This document shows, piece after piece, positions 24,230 to 33,216 of a stretch of 60,485 nucleotides of DNA. Source of the DNA: Chloroflexota bacterium. Its GTDB lineage: Bacteria > Chloroflexota > Anaerolineae > Anaerolineales > Villigracilaceae. The notes beneath the pieces were generated by a model. That model was given only the letters and a program-made list of their open reading frames with translations. It was not told the DNA's origin and made no database searches. Every line of letters starts with the position of its first letter. The stretch's first letter is position 1. A program made the position numbers and the translations under genes. The stretch covers positions 1 through 60,485 of the forward strand of contig JACRBJ010000029.1 of assembly GCA_016234555.1 (NCBI GenBank). The letters run 5' to 3'.

Positions 24230-24828
24230 ACAAACTTTTAATCGCAACAAACAACAAGGGAAAAGTGAAGGAATTGCAGGACCTGCTCAAAGGGCTCGAC
24301 ATCGAACTTGTCACCCCCACTGACATCGGTCTCAAACTGGAAGTGGAAGAGGATGGCGCGAACTACGAAGAAAATGCCGCCAAGAAAGCGAGTGCCTTCG
24401 CCCAAGCCAGCGGACTGGTCTCCCTTGCCGACGACTCCGGTCTCGAAGTGGATGCCCTTGATGGCGCGCCCGGTTTGCATTCCGCACGCTACCACCCCAA
24501 GCCCGGCGCAAACGACGCAGACCGCCGCGCCTACATGCTGGAAAACCTGCAAGGGAAGCCTCGCCCGTGGACGGCACACTTCCACGCGACGATTGCGATT
24601 GCCGTTCCCGGCGGGAATGTCCAACTGGTGGATGGGAACTGTCGCGGCGAGATCATCCCTGAAGAACGCGGCACGGGCGGATTTGGCTACGACCCCATCT
24701 TCCTGCTCCCCGAATTGAACAAAACCATGGCGGAGTTGGAAATGGACGAAAAAAACCGCCTCAGCCATCGGGCAAGGGCGGTGATGAACGCAATTCCTAT
24801 TTTGAAAAATTTATTCGGAAGATCCTAA
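24226..24828 (+). CDS. rdgB: RdgB/HAM1 family non-canonical purine NTP pyrophosphatase
   Basis: This 200-residue enzyme cleaves dITP, dXTP and ITP to monophosphates and so keeps deaminated purines out of DNA. It shows TNNKGKVKEL (about residues 8-17), the LADDSGLEVDALDGAPGLHSARY core, GGFGYDPIF and SHRARA, all family hallmarks. The ATG at 24226 overlaps the queG stop as ATGA, so translation is coupled. An ATG upstream at 24190 lies in queG and the repeat and is unlikely. The downstream histidine kinase gene is convergent. Confidence 0.9.
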   Translation: MNKLLIATNNKGKVKELQDLLKGLDIELVTPTDIGLKLEVEEDGANYEENAAKKASAFAQASGLVSLADDSGLEVDALDGAPGLHSARYHPKPGANDADRRAYMLENLQGKPRPWTAHFHATIAIAVPGGNVQLVDGNCRGEIIPEERGTGGFGYDPIFLLPELNKTMAELEMDEKNRLSHRARAVMNAIPILKNLFGRS

Positions 24829-24842
24829 CTCAGGATCATTGA

Positions 24843-26591
24843 TTACGCGCGGGGATGATGCAGGCGGTCGGCAGCATCCTCGGTAAGCGGGATGTACACA
24901 TGCACCCTGGTTCCCTTGCCCGGCGCGGAATCGATCTGGAGCAAACCGTTCACCAGTTCGGAACGTTCGCGTAAATTCACCATGCCGAGGCTGCTATTCT
25001 TCCGCTTGTCGTACGATTCCGACATCGCCTTCACGTCGAAGCCCAAACCGTTATCCGCAATTTCCAGCAGGGATATCCCGGTTTCAACCAATTTCAAACT
25101 CACTGCAATCACGGGGGCTGAAGCGTGCTTACGGGCGTTGTTCACAGCCTCCTCGATGATATAGAAGATCACGCCCTGCTTTCCCATTTCCAGTTGAGTG
25201 GTCACCCGTTCCTCGATGTTGAGCGTAACCTTCTGACCGTAGGTCTCCATCATCTTGTCCGCCATGGACTGGACAGCCGCGATCAGTCCCTGCGATTCAA
25301 GAATGAGCGGGCGCAGGGTAAAGAGCATGTGGCGGATTTCCTTGGTGGTGCGCTGCGCCAGTTCCTCAAGTTTGACAATTTCGTCCGCGGCGCCGTCTAT
25401 ATTCTTTGCCATCATGCGCCGTATGATGTTCAACCGCATCGCCATCGCCGCCACCGACTGGGTGGGACCGTCGTGCAGGTCACGTGCCAGCTTCTTGCGC
25501 GCCTCTTCGTGGATCTCGATCATGCGTTCCTTTTCCTCGACCAGGTCCTGGTACAGACGCGCATTCTGGATGGCAATCACCGCCTGGCGACCGATGATAT
25601 CAAGCAGGTCGCAGCGTTCCGGGGTGAAGTAATCGGGATCGGGGTGGGCAAACAACATGACGCCGTAAACGTTGAGTCCGCTGCGGAGGGGGAAACAGTA
25701 TCCGCTGGTGCAGTTTCGCAAGCCGACCACGCGCCCAAGTTCCGGGTCGTAGCCGATGTCTTTGAATAGGATGGGGTCGCCCTCGTCGGTTGCCCTCTTC
25801 AGGATGCCTTCGGCGGCGTCGAAGGAGGTGCGCATGTCGGCGGTGGTAAACCGACGAGCCGAGCCAATCCGCAGTTTGCCGCCGTTGAATAACATCACCG
25901 CGCCCGCAAGCGGATCGGTGAGCAATTGGTCCGGGTCCGGGTTCAGGGTGGTTGCGCTCAAATTTATGGCGGATTCGAGCACGCGTTTATAGCTCAATGT
26001 GGAGGAAAGGGTGGTGGTCAACTCGTAGATTGCGCGCATGCGCTCCGCCTGCATGGCTCTTTTCTTTTCCTCCGAATCCTCCCACAGCGCGCGGTTCTTT
26101 CGCATGTGCACGATCAACCGTCGTCCGAGGAAACCAAACATCAGGCTGAGAATCACCAGCGTGGCGGAAACGACCCAAGCCAGAACCAAATCCCCCTCCG
26201 CCCGCGTCCCCAGGAAAATGGTGAATGCCGCAAACAAGATCGAGGAAAGCGCCGCCCCCAGCAATTCAAAGTAAATCGAACCCGTCAGAATCGGCAGCAA
26301 CCCCGCCCAGGCAGCCGGACCGCGCAGCCCTCCCTGCACCGCAAAAAAAGCACCCGCCAGCACAAGGTCGGCGACCATGCTGATCAGGCGGTGGTATGGG
26401 ATACGCATGTTCAAGCCCGCAAACGCGGTCATCACGAGGTTCCATGCAATCAGCAGACCCAGAGGCCATGAAGTATACAGGTCGAGCTTCCCCCCAAGTC
26501 CAAGTGAAACGACCAGTCCCACCAGCACAACCCATCGTAATGATATGGCGAACCAGTCCGCCATGTAGGGTGTATCGAACTTGCGTAACAT
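24843..26591 (-). CDS. Membrane GAF sensor histidine kinase (HisKA_3 type)
   Basis: This is a 582-residue protein with five to six N-terminal transmembrane helices (about residues 15-165), a coiled linker, a GAF domain (about 190-345) and a NarL-type HisKA_3 dimerisation domain. The phosphoacceptor His lies near residue 370 in LARDLHDGPTQSVA. The HATPase_c domain has EEAVNNARKHA (N box) and DNGLGFD (G1). It should phosphorylate a NarL/LuxR-family response regulator, but none is adjacent on either side, so it is an orphan. GAF and the membrane part would supply the input. TATCAT lies 9 bp upstream of the ATG, with AGGA in between. Confidence 0.88.
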   Translation of the reverse strand: MLRKFDTPYMADWFAISLRWVVLVGLVVSLGLGGKLDLYTSWPLGLLIAWNLVMTAFAGLNMRIPYHRLISMVADLVLAGAFFAVQGGLRGPAAWAGLLPILTGSIYFELLGAALSSILFAAFTIFLGTRAEGDLVLAWVVSATLVILSLMFGFLGRRLIVHMRKNRALWEDSEEKKRAMQAERMRAIYELTTTLSSTLSYKRVLESAINLSATTLNPDPDQLLTDPLAGAVMLFNGGKLRIGSARRFTTADMRTSFDAAEGILKRATDEGDPILFKDIGYDPELGRVVGLRNCTSGYCFPLRSGLNVYGVMLFAHPDPDYFTPERCDLLDIIGRQAVIAIQNARLYQDLVEEKERMIEIHEEARKKLARDLHDGPTQSVAAMAMRLNIIRRMMAKNIDGAADEIVKLEELAQRTTKEIRHMLFTLRPLILESQGLIAAVQSMADKMMETYGQKVTLNIEERVTTQLEMGKQGVIFYIIEEAVNNARKHASAPVIAVSLKLVETGISLLEIADNGLGFDVKAMSESYDKRKNSSLGMVNLRERSELVNGLLQIDSAPGKGTRVHVYIPLTEDAADRLHHPRA

Positions 26592-26648
26592 GATTTTCCT
26601 ATGATAACGAAAAAAGCCGCAGACGGCAAGTTACAGATGGATTACATC

Positions 26649-27374
26649 TTATTCATCGTAGCCCATACGTGGTAGATACGGATGCAATTTCTCCTTCAAA
26701 ACCGATTGCTGTTCCCCGCTGTAGACTTCGCGGAAGCGGCCGATTTTGCCTTTGAAAAAGTGCAGACCCTGTTGACCTTCCGCCGCACCGGGGCGGTATT
26801 TGTCAACCACTGCCTGGACCCTGGGGCTGGTCCCGTCCAGCTTGAGATAATCCACCAGTTTGGCGGATTCGACTTCGTAGTTCGTCAACAAATCCTCGTA
26901 GCGGGCGATCAGGACGTTTTTCTCCTCCATCCACTTCTCCCAAATCTGGACGTACTCCATCATGAAGTCCACGCTTTTCTCGAAGTTGGAAAGATGCGAG
27001 AAGGCGTTGGGGCGTCCCTTCGTCAGGGCACGTTGACCAAAATCATAGGCGGAGAGCATGGCGTCGCGCGGGTCGCGGTAGATGTAGGTGATTCGCAGCA
27101 TCCCCAAGCCAGCCAGCAGACGGGACGAGGGCGACGGTCCTGCGTGGGCTTTGATCACAAAGGTATTGAACAGACCGGGCAGCGCCACCATCCCCAGCCT
27201 CCTCGCGGAAAGCACGCCGATATTGCAGTTGACCTCGGTGAGGATTTTTTGCAAATGGTAGCGCTCGCGAATGTCGCGCGCGTCGGCACAGCCGGTGGTT
27301 TCCATCAAATCGTGGATGAGGTTGTAGTGCCAGCCCGAGCCGGCGCGAGGCATACCAACAGAGAGAACGATCAT
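26649..27374 (-). CDS. PAPS-dependent sulfotransferase
   Basis: This 241-residue protein has the 5'-phosphosulfate-binding loop at P9-RAGSGW15 and the 3'-phosphate-binding segment YRDPRDAMLSAYDFG near residues 97-111. It transfers sulfate from PAPS to an acceptor, here most likely a surface glycan or its precursor. The ATGA overlap with the O-antigen-ligase-like gene (27371-27374) shows that they are co-translated. It is the last gene of the leftward polysaccharide block. A second, unrelated-in-sequence sulfotransferase lies at 30854-31771. Confidence 0.82.
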   Translation of the reverse strand: MIVLSVGMPRAGSGWHYNLIHDLMETTGCADARDIRERYHLQKILTEVNCNIGVLSARRLGMVALPGLFNTFVIKAHAGPSPSSRLLAGLGMLRITYIYRDPRDAMLSAYDFGQRALTKGRPNAFSHLSNFEKSVDFMMEYVQIWEKWMEEKNVLIARYEDLLTNYEVESAKLVDYLKLDGTSPRVQAVVDKYRPGAAEGQQGLHFFKGKIGRFREVYSGEQQSVLKEKLHPYLPRMGYDE

Positions 27375-28840
27375 CTAATTTCCTTATTTTCCGGGAGTGC
27401 AACGTCTCCGGACGTTGCGGAAGGCGTTGCCGCAAGCCCCACCAATATCCCCGGCACAAGCCAGATGTTTGGTGTTGTGAGCGAATCCTGGGTGAAATTA
27501 TAAAATGCGATTGCCAGCCATGCAAATACTCCGGCGACTGCGGCAAAGCGCGCCCAGTGTTGCCCGCGGCGCAACAAGTTTAGCACATCTCCCAGCACGT
27601 GCAATTGAAATGCAAGGAACAAAAAGAAGCCAATCAACCCCGTCTCAGCCAACAGGCGGACGTAGAGATTCTTCGGGTTAGGGTACAGGCGATTTTCGGG
27701 ATTCATCTGTTTGGCAATTTCAGGCACGGTTGTCAGCGACCAATCGGGCAGGTTTTGGTAGATGTAAAAGCCGCTCGCGCCAAGCCCAACACCCGTCAGC
27801 GGATATTCCTCGAAGGCAGATAACGCCCCGGCAGTGTATGCGCCGCGCGCGCCGGCGTTGATATCCACCAGATATTCGCTCAGGTTTTCGGCATCCGTCT
27901 CCCACATGCGACGGAAGAAATTTTTCTGTCCGAGAAAGAGGAAGGCGCCAGCAAAAACGGCAAGCACGGCGGCGACCATGCCGAGGCGGAACAGCAGGTC
28001 CAACGCGCGTCCGCGAAAGCCGCCCGCAAACCATTTCCACGCCGAGCGGATAAAGTCGAAGCCGAAAAACAAAAAGGTCAGACCAGCCGCCGCGAGGGTG
28101 GTCAGCAGTCCGCCGCGGGAGTAGGTTGCCAGAACAACCAACAGCGAAAGCCCAAGCAAAATCGGCTCCAGCCATTTGAAGCGCGAGATTCTAAAATTCG
28201 TCAACACGGCGGCGAACAGAAAGGGAATGAAGGTCGTGGCGAATTGTCCCGCAAGCCAGGCGGGTTCATACGCCAGCCCCGAAATACGGTTCGTGCGGAC
28301 AAGCTCGCGCATCGAAAACGCAAGCTGCCAGTGCGTGACCATTTCCTTTTTCAGCAAGCCCGTGTAAAAGGTCACCGCCTGCAAGCCGCTCCACGCGAGG
28401 TCAAGGCACAAGCCCGCCAGCAGCCAGCGGACGGTGAATCGAAAATCATCTTCATCTTTATTCATCCACACGGCGGAGACGAAAAAGGCGATGCCGATGA
28501 AGAGAGTCATCAGCGCACGGATGGAACGACCCGAATAGGTTTGTCCGCGCAACGGAATGGGATCGATCAACGCCCCGAAGCTGGTCGCTGCGACGATAAA
28601 CAGCACCAACACCCCAAGCGGAATCAACGCCCCCGCCCAGTTGAGTTTGATTTTTCCGCGCCACCACTGAATTAGCAGCAGCGGAATCAACCCTGCCAGC
28701 GGATACAACGCCAGCGGGCGGACAAAGGTGCCTTCACCCATAAATGGGAACCAGCGGAAGCTGGTCACCGGCAGGGTGAGCAAAGTCGCACCCCACAGGA
28801 TGCGGATAATTTTGTTTAAGTTGAAGGTGGATAATTTCAT
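27371..28840 (-). CDS. O-antigen ligase / Wzy-like polysaccharide polymerase
   Basis: This is a 489-residue polytopic protein with about 10-12 transmembrane helices and a large extracytoplasmic loop near residues 300-400. The loop contains EYPLTGVGLGASGFYIYQNL, part of the Wzy_C pattern (GxGxG after a Pro). Proteins of this family join or polymerise glycan chains outside the membrane. I chose the ATG at 28838-28840 (MKLSTFNLNK); the frame upstream runs into short repeats. GCAACGTC and its complement near the 3' end form a small hairpin encoding the last part of the C-terminus. Confidence 0.8.
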   Translation of the reverse strand: MKLSTFNLNKIIRILWGATLLTLPVTSFRWFPFMGEGTFVRPLALYPLAGLIPLLLIQWWRGKIKLNWAGALIPLGVLVLFIVAATSFGALIDPIPLRGQTYSGRSIRALMTLFIGIAFFVSAVWMNKDEDDFRFTVRWLLAGLCLDLAWSGLQAVTFYTGLLKKEMVTHWQLAFSMRELVRTNRISGLAYEPAWLAGQFATTFIPFLFAAVLTNFRISRFKWLEPILLGLSLLVVLATYSRGGLLTTLAAAGLTFLFFGFDFIRSAWKWFAGGFRGRALDLLFRLGMVAAVLAVFAGAFLFLGQKNFFRRMWETDAENLSEYLVDINAGARGAYTAGALSAFEEYPLTGVGLGASGFYIYQNLPDWSLTTVPEIAKQMNPENRLYPNPKNLYVRLLAETGLIGFFLFLAFQLHVLGDVLNLLRRGQHWARFAAVAGVFAWLAIAFYNFTQDSLTTPNIWLVPGILVGLAATPSATSGDVALPENKEIR

Positions 28841-28848
28841 TTTATGTT

Positions 28849-28880
28849 GGACGCAGATGAACGCTGATTTTCGCTGATTC
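28849..28880. repeat. Short decamer repeat, left flank of the GxxExxY gene
   Basis: The units are ACGCAGATGA, ACGCTGATTT and TCGCTGATTC. The sequence is the imperfect inverse of 29331-29360, so the two copies face each other around the GxxExxY gene. Confidence 0.7.
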
Positions 28881-29313
28881 AGGATTTGTTTTTGGCGACG
28901 AGCCATTCCTTCCTACTGTTGTCGAATGACCGTCGTTTTGCTTCGGGCTTGGGTCCAAAGTTGAGCAACAAGCCGACTTCGTAAGGTGTGGCTTTCAGAT
29001 AGTTCAACAATTGCGCTTCGTGTTCGGCGACAAGAGTCTTGACGGCTTTCAACTCCAGGATGACAAGGTCATTGACTACAATGTCGGCATAGTATTTTCC
29101 GATCAACTGCTCGGCATAATAGACATCGATGGGCTGTTCCGTGCCTGGAGTGAGTCCCCGCCTCTTCAATTCAATTTCCATTGCCTTCAGATAAACATCC
29201 TCAAGAAAGCCATAGCCCAGAGCCGAATAGACGGCGTAAAACGTGCCAATAATCTGTTCGGTCAGGTCGGAGTGCTTGTACAGACCCGTGCCATAAAAAG
29301 GCTTCTTATCCAT
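28879..29313 (-). CDS. GxxExxY family protein (PD-(D/E)XK nuclease-like)
   Basis: This 144-residue protein carries the name-giving motif G-F-L-E-D-V-Y in ALGYGFLEDVYLKAM, the nuclease-like core (YYADIVVNDLVILELKAV, with D and ExK) and LLNFGP before the C-terminus. The family is widespread and uncharacterised; the ExK core suggests a nuclease-type fold. The ATG at 29311-29313 lies 4 bp after GGAGG; a TTG at 29328 is possible. It sits alone between inverted decamer repeats, in the middle of a polysaccharide operon with which it has no evident link. This suggests an inserted cassette. Confidence 0.85.
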   Translation of the reverse strand: MDKKPFYGTGLYKHSDLTEQIIGTFYAVYSALGYGFLEDVYLKAMEIELKRRGLTPGTEQPIDVYYAEQLIGKYYADIVVNDLVILELKAVKTLVAEHEAQLLNYLKATPYEVGLLLNFGPKPEAKRRSFDNSRKEWLVAKNKS

Positions 29314-29330
29314 CCATCCTCCAATCAAAA

Positions 29331-29360
29331 CATCAGCGTCATCTGCGTTTATCTGCGTCC
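29331..29360. repeat. Short decamer repeat, right flank of the GxxExxY gene
   Basis: The units are CATCAGCGTC, ATCTGCGTTT and ATCTGCGTCC. Read on the minus strand this starts GGACGCAGAT, as does 28849 on the plus strand. Confidence 0.7.
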
Positions 29361-29972
29361 CAACTGTTTTGGCTTTACGAACAGCACAGCAAAGACAGCA
29401 ACAATTAGGAAGCCCACAGCGCCAGCAAGTAAATATCCGCTGAGGGGGATGCTGCGTTCTTTAGGAAGGTTTTTCGCCTGAGTGGCTTCGAGTTTGACGA
29501 ACTCGTTGATATTTCCAGATTCGATTTGTGCCTGCACCTCGGAAACAAAAGCCGTTGACCAAGCCGAAGCCAGCGCATCGGCGGTTTGCGGGTCGGCATC
29601 GTCAGCGTAGAAATGCCAGCCAGCCTCGGCGGGTTGACTCAGTTGCAGTTTTTCGCCGCGCAACTCCTCCACTGAAAATCCAAACTCCGAAGATAACTGA
29701 TTCATCAAATCGTCAGACCAGGCGATTTCCTCCAGCTTGCGAGATTCGCGTTCGAGATAATAGAAATGCTGGCGGTCGGTATCCGTGGGCAAAGCTTCTT
29801 CGAGGTTGAAATCCACGTTGACGGTGGCTTTTGCACGAAACGGCGGCGGGACGACAAAGTAAACTGCCGCGCCAAGCAAAGCGCCTAGCATTGCGCCGAG
29901 CATCCAAAAACGCCATGCCTTGAGCAGGCGGATGAGGTCATCGAGAGAGGGGGAGGAGAAAATATAGTTCAT
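29349..29972 (-). CDS. Wzz-like chain-length / capsular polysaccharide co-polymerase
   Basis: This is a 207-residue protein with transmembrane helices near both ends (about residues 22-45 and 178-200), the topology of Wzz proteins. An N-terminal cytosolic segment precedes TM1, a Pro-rich VVPPPFRAKATVNV region follows it, and PKERSIPLSGYLLAGAVGF leads into TM2. It would tune the length of glycan polymers made by the neighbouring polymerase. The periplasmic part is shorter than in typical Wzz (about 130 residues). The stop lies within the decamer repeat that flanks the GxxExxY gene. Confidence 0.75.
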   Translation of the reverse strand: MNYIFSSPSLDDLIRLLKAWRFWMLGAMLGALLGAAVYFVVPPPFRAKATVNVDFNLEEALPTDTDRQHFYYLERESRKLEEIAWSDDLMNQLSSEFGFSVEELRGEKLQLSQPAEAGWHFYADDADPQTADALASAWSTAFVSEVQAQIESGNINEFVKLEATQAKNLPKERSIPLSGYLLAGAVGFLIVAVFAVLFVKPKQLGRR

Positions 29973-29983
29973 GGGGTAGGGAA

Positions 29984-30052
29984 AAGGATGAATGATGAAG
30001 GATGAATAAAACCTGTTTACCTGTTCGCTTGCGCGTGTTTACCTGTTTTCTT
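29984..30052. repeat. Heptamer and octamer repeats between wzz-like and GT2 genes
   Basis: Three heptamers AAGGATG, AATGATG and AAGGATG (29984-30004) are followed by words of the type CCTGTTTA, CCTGTTCG and CCTGTTTT (30012-30052). The second group encodes the last residues and the stop of the GT2 gene and shares its ACCTGTTT word with 16430-16484. Confidence 0.65.
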
Positions 30053-30811
30053 GATGCGCCATTTCCACAAAGGTCCAACAATCTTTCTCAAATAATATTT
30101 TGCCACGATCACTGAAAAGAAACTGCCGCCATCGCGGTAGTGGACACGGAGCATTTCGGGCCAGCAGCGGTCATCGGCGGCGGAGGTCTTGCCGACGTTG
30201 TGAATGCGAAAGTTCGACCAGGTTTGCCCAGCAACGTATTTCAGCGGCGCATGGGCGGCGATGCGGGTCCACAGGTCGTAGTCCATGGCAAAGTAAAACG
30301 ACGGGTCGAGAGGTCCCAGTTCCTTCCAATATTTGGCGCGGAAGAACATCGTCTGCTGGGGGATGTGGACGTAGCCCTCGCGTAGTTTGCGGTAATCGGT
30401 CTGCGCAGCATTGAACGTGCCAATGACCCTTCCTTCTTCGTCAATGAAATTGCAGTCAGCATAGACCATCCCCACTTCGGGGTGTTCAACCAGATAATTC
30501 ACAGCCTGACTAACCGCGCCAGGATTATAGGTGTCGTCGGAATTGAGCCACGCAAGAATGTCACCGGTGGCGCGGTTGAAGCCTTTGTTGATGGCGTCGG
30601 TCTGACCTTTGTCCTTTTCGCTCACCCACCATGCAAGTTTGTCCTCGTACTTTTTGATGACTTCCACGCTGCCGTCGGTCGAGCCGCCGTCCACGATGAT
30701 GTATTCGATGCGGGGATAGTCCTGCCCTAGCACGGACTGGATGGTGGCTTCGAGGTAGCGCGCCTGGTTGAAGGAGGGGGTGATGATGGAGACGAGGGGG
30801 GATTCAGTCAT
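30017..30811 (-). CDS. Family 2 glycosyltransferase (GT-A fold)
   Basis: This 264-residue inverting glycosyltransferase starts with the classical [23 protein letters not shown] and has [10 protein letters not shown]. The nucleotide-sugar/metal site is NSDDTY (D92-D93), and FAMDYDLW lies near the acceptor site. It is expected to add a sugar to a lipid-linked glycan at the cytosolic side. The start ATG lies inside a heptamer repeat, and the final codons (GKHAQANR) are derived from another repeat, so both ends of this gene are made of repeats. Confidence 0.87.
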   Translation of the reverse strand: MTESPLVSIITPSFNQARYLEATIQSVLGQDYPRIEYIIVDGGSTDGSVEVIKKYEDKLAWWVSEKDKGQTDAINKGFNRATGDILAWLNSDDTYNPGAVSQAVNYLVEHPEVGMVYADCNFIDEEGRVIGTFNAAQTDYRKLREGYVHIPQQTMFFRAKYWKELGPLDPSFYFAMDYDLWTRIAAHAPLKYVAGQTWSNFRIHNVGKTSAADDRCWPEMLRVHYRDGGSFFSVIVAKYYLRKIVGPLWKWRIKKTGKHAQANR

Positions 30812-30861
30812 CAGTAATCAGAGGGCAGTGATCAGGAATTGGTAATTGGTAATTTACCATT
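30806..30861. repeat. Eight-unit heptamer repeat between GT2 and sulfotransferase genes
   Basis: The units are AGTCATC, AGTAATC, AGAGGGC, AGTGATC, AGGAATT, GGTAATT, GGTAATT and TACCATT. It carries the start codon of the GT2 gene (30809-30811) and the stop codon of the sulfotransferase gene (30854-30856). Confidence 0.8.
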
Positions 30862-31771
30862 CATCGTCCGCATAGAAGAGGTGGGACACGTCTTCGGTGA
30901 GCTTGCGGATGCGGGTGATCTCTTCGGGCGAGAGGCGTTTCTTCCAGTTGCTCATGTTAGCACGGCTATCCAGTTTGACCGAGTGGACTTTCTTTTTCGA
31001 TAACTCGGTCGGGTTTTCGGAACTGCTGGAATTCAAAATCGTGTCGCGGACTTTATCATCGAAGGTCAAGCCGAAAGACTCGTACAGCGATTTATACCCC
31101 GCAACGGGATCGAGGGAAAGGTCTTCGTGGCGGACAACTTTGAAGTCGGGGAACAACTGTCGGATGGCGTGGACGGAGCGGTAGATCATCCGCCAGAGCA
31201 GGGCAGACTGCCCGACGATGTCGTCCGCTGGCATCGACTCCATGTCGGCACGATCCGCTTCGAGGTGGTCACGCATCAGCATGGGCTGGTCGAGCAGATC
31301 GCGGAAGTCGAAGCGCCAGTCCAATCGCTTGAGGCTACTGGCAAATCCGCCGGGGTGACGGATGGTGATGACCACCTTGCAGTTGAGTTTTTGCGCAAAC
31401 CAGGGCGTGGAAAAAACCGCGAACGGGTCTTTGAGCAAGGCGCGCTGACCGAGCAGTTTGCCTTTGGCGAAAATCGAAAGGTCACGTCCCATGCGAAGGA
31501 AATCCTTTTGAGAGCGCAACGAGCCAAGTTCGGCAAAGAAATGATAGCGGAAGTTCAAAAGTTGTTGAAAAGCTGGCAGGTAGTCGGCTTCGTTTTCGGG
31601 CGTGATGTACTGATACCAGCGTTTGACTGCGGCGCGATAAATGCCGCGACGGTGCAGGACATTGAGCGGCTCGCTGACGTAGGCGGTGGCGGGATTGGCG
31701 GCGAGCATTTTGCCGACCCAGGTGGTCCCGCTGCGGTGCGCGCCTGTGACAAGGATGGGTTGTTTGTTCAT
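30854..31771 (-). CDS. Sulfotransferase domain protein (HRSGTTW type)
   Basis: This 305-residue protein has the PAPS-binding loop A-HRSGTTWVGKML (residues 11-23). The 3'-phosphate-binding region is ITIRHPGGFASSLKRLDW near 143-160. It resembles bacterial sulfotransferases acting on carbohydrates or lipids. I chose the ATG at 31769-31771 (MNKQPILVTGAH); it overlaps the stop of the upstream membrane-protein gene as ATGA. The frame extends upstream to 32008, which is antisense/out-of-frame to that gene and not used. With 26649-27374 it implies a sulfated glycan. Confidence 0.82.
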   Translation of the reverse strand: MNKQPILVTGAHRSGTTWVGKMLAANPATAYVSEPLNVLHRRGIYRAAVKRWYQYITPENEADYLPAFQQLLNFRYHFFAELGSLRSQKDFLRMGRDLSIFAKGKLLGQRALLKDPFAVFSTPWFAQKLNCKVVITIRHPGGFASSLKRLDWRFDFRDLLDQPMLMRDHLEADRADMESMPADDIVGQSALLWRMIYRSVHAIRQLFPDFKVVRHEDLSLDPVAGYKSLYESFGLTFDDKVRDTILNSSSSENPTELSKKKVHSVKLDSRANMSNWKKRLSPEEITRIRKLTEDVSHLFYADDEW

Positions 31772-33216
31772 GGGAACATCACATCGGGATAGGCGCGGAT
31801 GGAATCGACGCCGTAATATTTTGCCGCGCAACGGTTGACCCAGTGTTTGTCGTTGACATCCATTTCCTTCACTCCGTCCACGCCGTCGAACTGCTGGACG
31901 ATGAGATCGGTCTGTCCCTGCTCGATCGCCTGATGGATCATCTCTTCGCGCATGTCCCACCACTCGGCACGTTGACGATAAATCGGCACATCCGTCACGG
32001 TGAGCCATACTGCGCGCAACAGGTAAAGAGAGGAAAGCATCAGCAAAAGCGACGCAACCAGTTTGAATGGAATGCGCGACCTGAACTGCGCGGCGAGACT
32101 TCCCAGTAAAGCGGATTCGATCATCAACCCCGCGACCAGGCAGAGTTGCCCCGTGAACCGCGCCCGCTCCACGGGAAAGGATTGTCCGTACACGCTGGGC
32201 AGGAAACTGGCGACGATCAATAGATAGGAAAGAATTGGAATTGCAGCCAGCAGGAGGTAAATCCGCTTGCGCTGAACCGAGTTCAGGGCGACGGCGGGCA
32301 TGGCATACAGTCCGTAGAAAATAAGGAAAGGTATCAGGATGGTGAAAAGCGTCGGCAGGGGCAGGGTGCGAAATGAATTGAGGATGAACTCAAGTCCGTA
32401 GTCGAATGCCCGCATAAACGTGACAGGAATGGACGGCGGCGCGGCGTTCTCCAACCTGAAGGCATGGGCGGGAGAAACAGCCATCACCGCCAGCGCCGAC
32501 AACTCACCGAGGAAGGACACCGTCAAAAGGATCAACGCTGTTTTGCGGGAGGGACCTTTCATCCAAAGCCAGGCGCAGAAGATCCCCAAAGCCAGCAGAG
32601 AAATCATCACCAGCACCGTCGGCTCGGAAAATCCACCGAGGATGAACGATGCCAGGAAAAGAAGCGGAGGCACCCAAAAGGCTGTCGGTTTCTTTTCCGC
32701 GGCGAGGATCGAGCGCAGAATGGAGACAGCCAGATAAGGCATGAAGACCAGCGGAGCGAAATGTGCGGACATCGAGGAACGCCAGTACAAAATCTGGAAG
32801 CGGTTCGGAGCCTGCAACAGGGCGAGGAAGATCAGCAAAAAGGTCAGGGTCCCGATGAGGAGTTTGTCCCAGGCTCGTCCGCTGAAACGGCTGGACTCGA
32901 ACATCAGCCAGGCGATGCCGAAAATCCAAAGCGAAAGCATCAGCGCGGGCAGAATGGAAACCGTCCAGGGACCGATGGCTTCGCTGAGGGTGATCAGCAT
33001 GAAGTTGGAGAAGCGGTCCGAGACGTTCTCATAGTTGATCCGCAGCGCGGTGGGAAAATCGGTGGAGAGAAAATCGATGGCGCAATAATCGTCCGCGAGA
33101 TGGCGGGAGAAGGTTCCGAGGTAGGCATAGATCGCCAGCACAGAGCCGGAAAAAAACGCGATCAGCCAGAGCGAAAAGGTAAAAAGTTTGGAAGTCAGTT
33201 TTGTTGAGTTGGGCAT
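31768..33216 (-). CDS. Polytopic membrane protein, GT-C-like (DUF6056-like)
   Basis: This is a 482-residue protein with about 10 transmembrane helices. The first extracytoplasmic loop has RHLADDYCAIDF, an acidic pair at the position where GT-C glycosyltransferases carry their catalytic aspartate. The C-terminal 80 residues form a soluble domain. The similarity to DUF6056 membrane proteins is from memory and moderate. It is coupled by ATGA to the downstream sulfotransferase and abuts the upstream GT-C gene (TAA directly followed by ATG). A lipid-linked sugar donor would be the substrate. Confidence 0.6.
   Translation of the reverse strand: MPNSTKLTSKLFTFSLWLIAFFSGSVLAIYAYLGTFSRHLADDYCAIDFLSTDFPTALRINYENVSDRFSNFMLITLSEAIGPWTVSILPALMLSLWIFGIAWLMFESSRFSGRAWDKLLIGTLTFLLIFLALLQAPNRFQILYWRSSMSAHFAPLVFMPYLAVSILRSILAAEKKPTAFWVPPLLFLASFILGGFSEPTVLVMISLLALGIFCAWLWMKGPSRKTALILLTVSFLGELSALAVMAVSPAHAFRLENAAPPSIPVTFMRAFDYGLEFILNSFRTLPLPTLFTILIPFLIFYGLYAMPAVALNSVQRKRIYLLLAAIPILSYLLIVASFLPSVYGQSFPVERARFTGQLCLVAGLMIESALLGSLAAQFRSRIPFKLVASLLLMLSSLYLLRAVWLTVTDVPIYRQRAEWWDMREEMIHQAIEQGQTDLIVQQFDGVDGVKEMDVNDKHWVNRCAAKYYGVDSIRAYPDVMFP

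Noticed and set aside
31772..32008. N-terminal extension of the second sulfotransferase
   Set aside because: It overlaps the coding region of the membrane protein, which is the better frame; the ATGA overlap marks the proper start.
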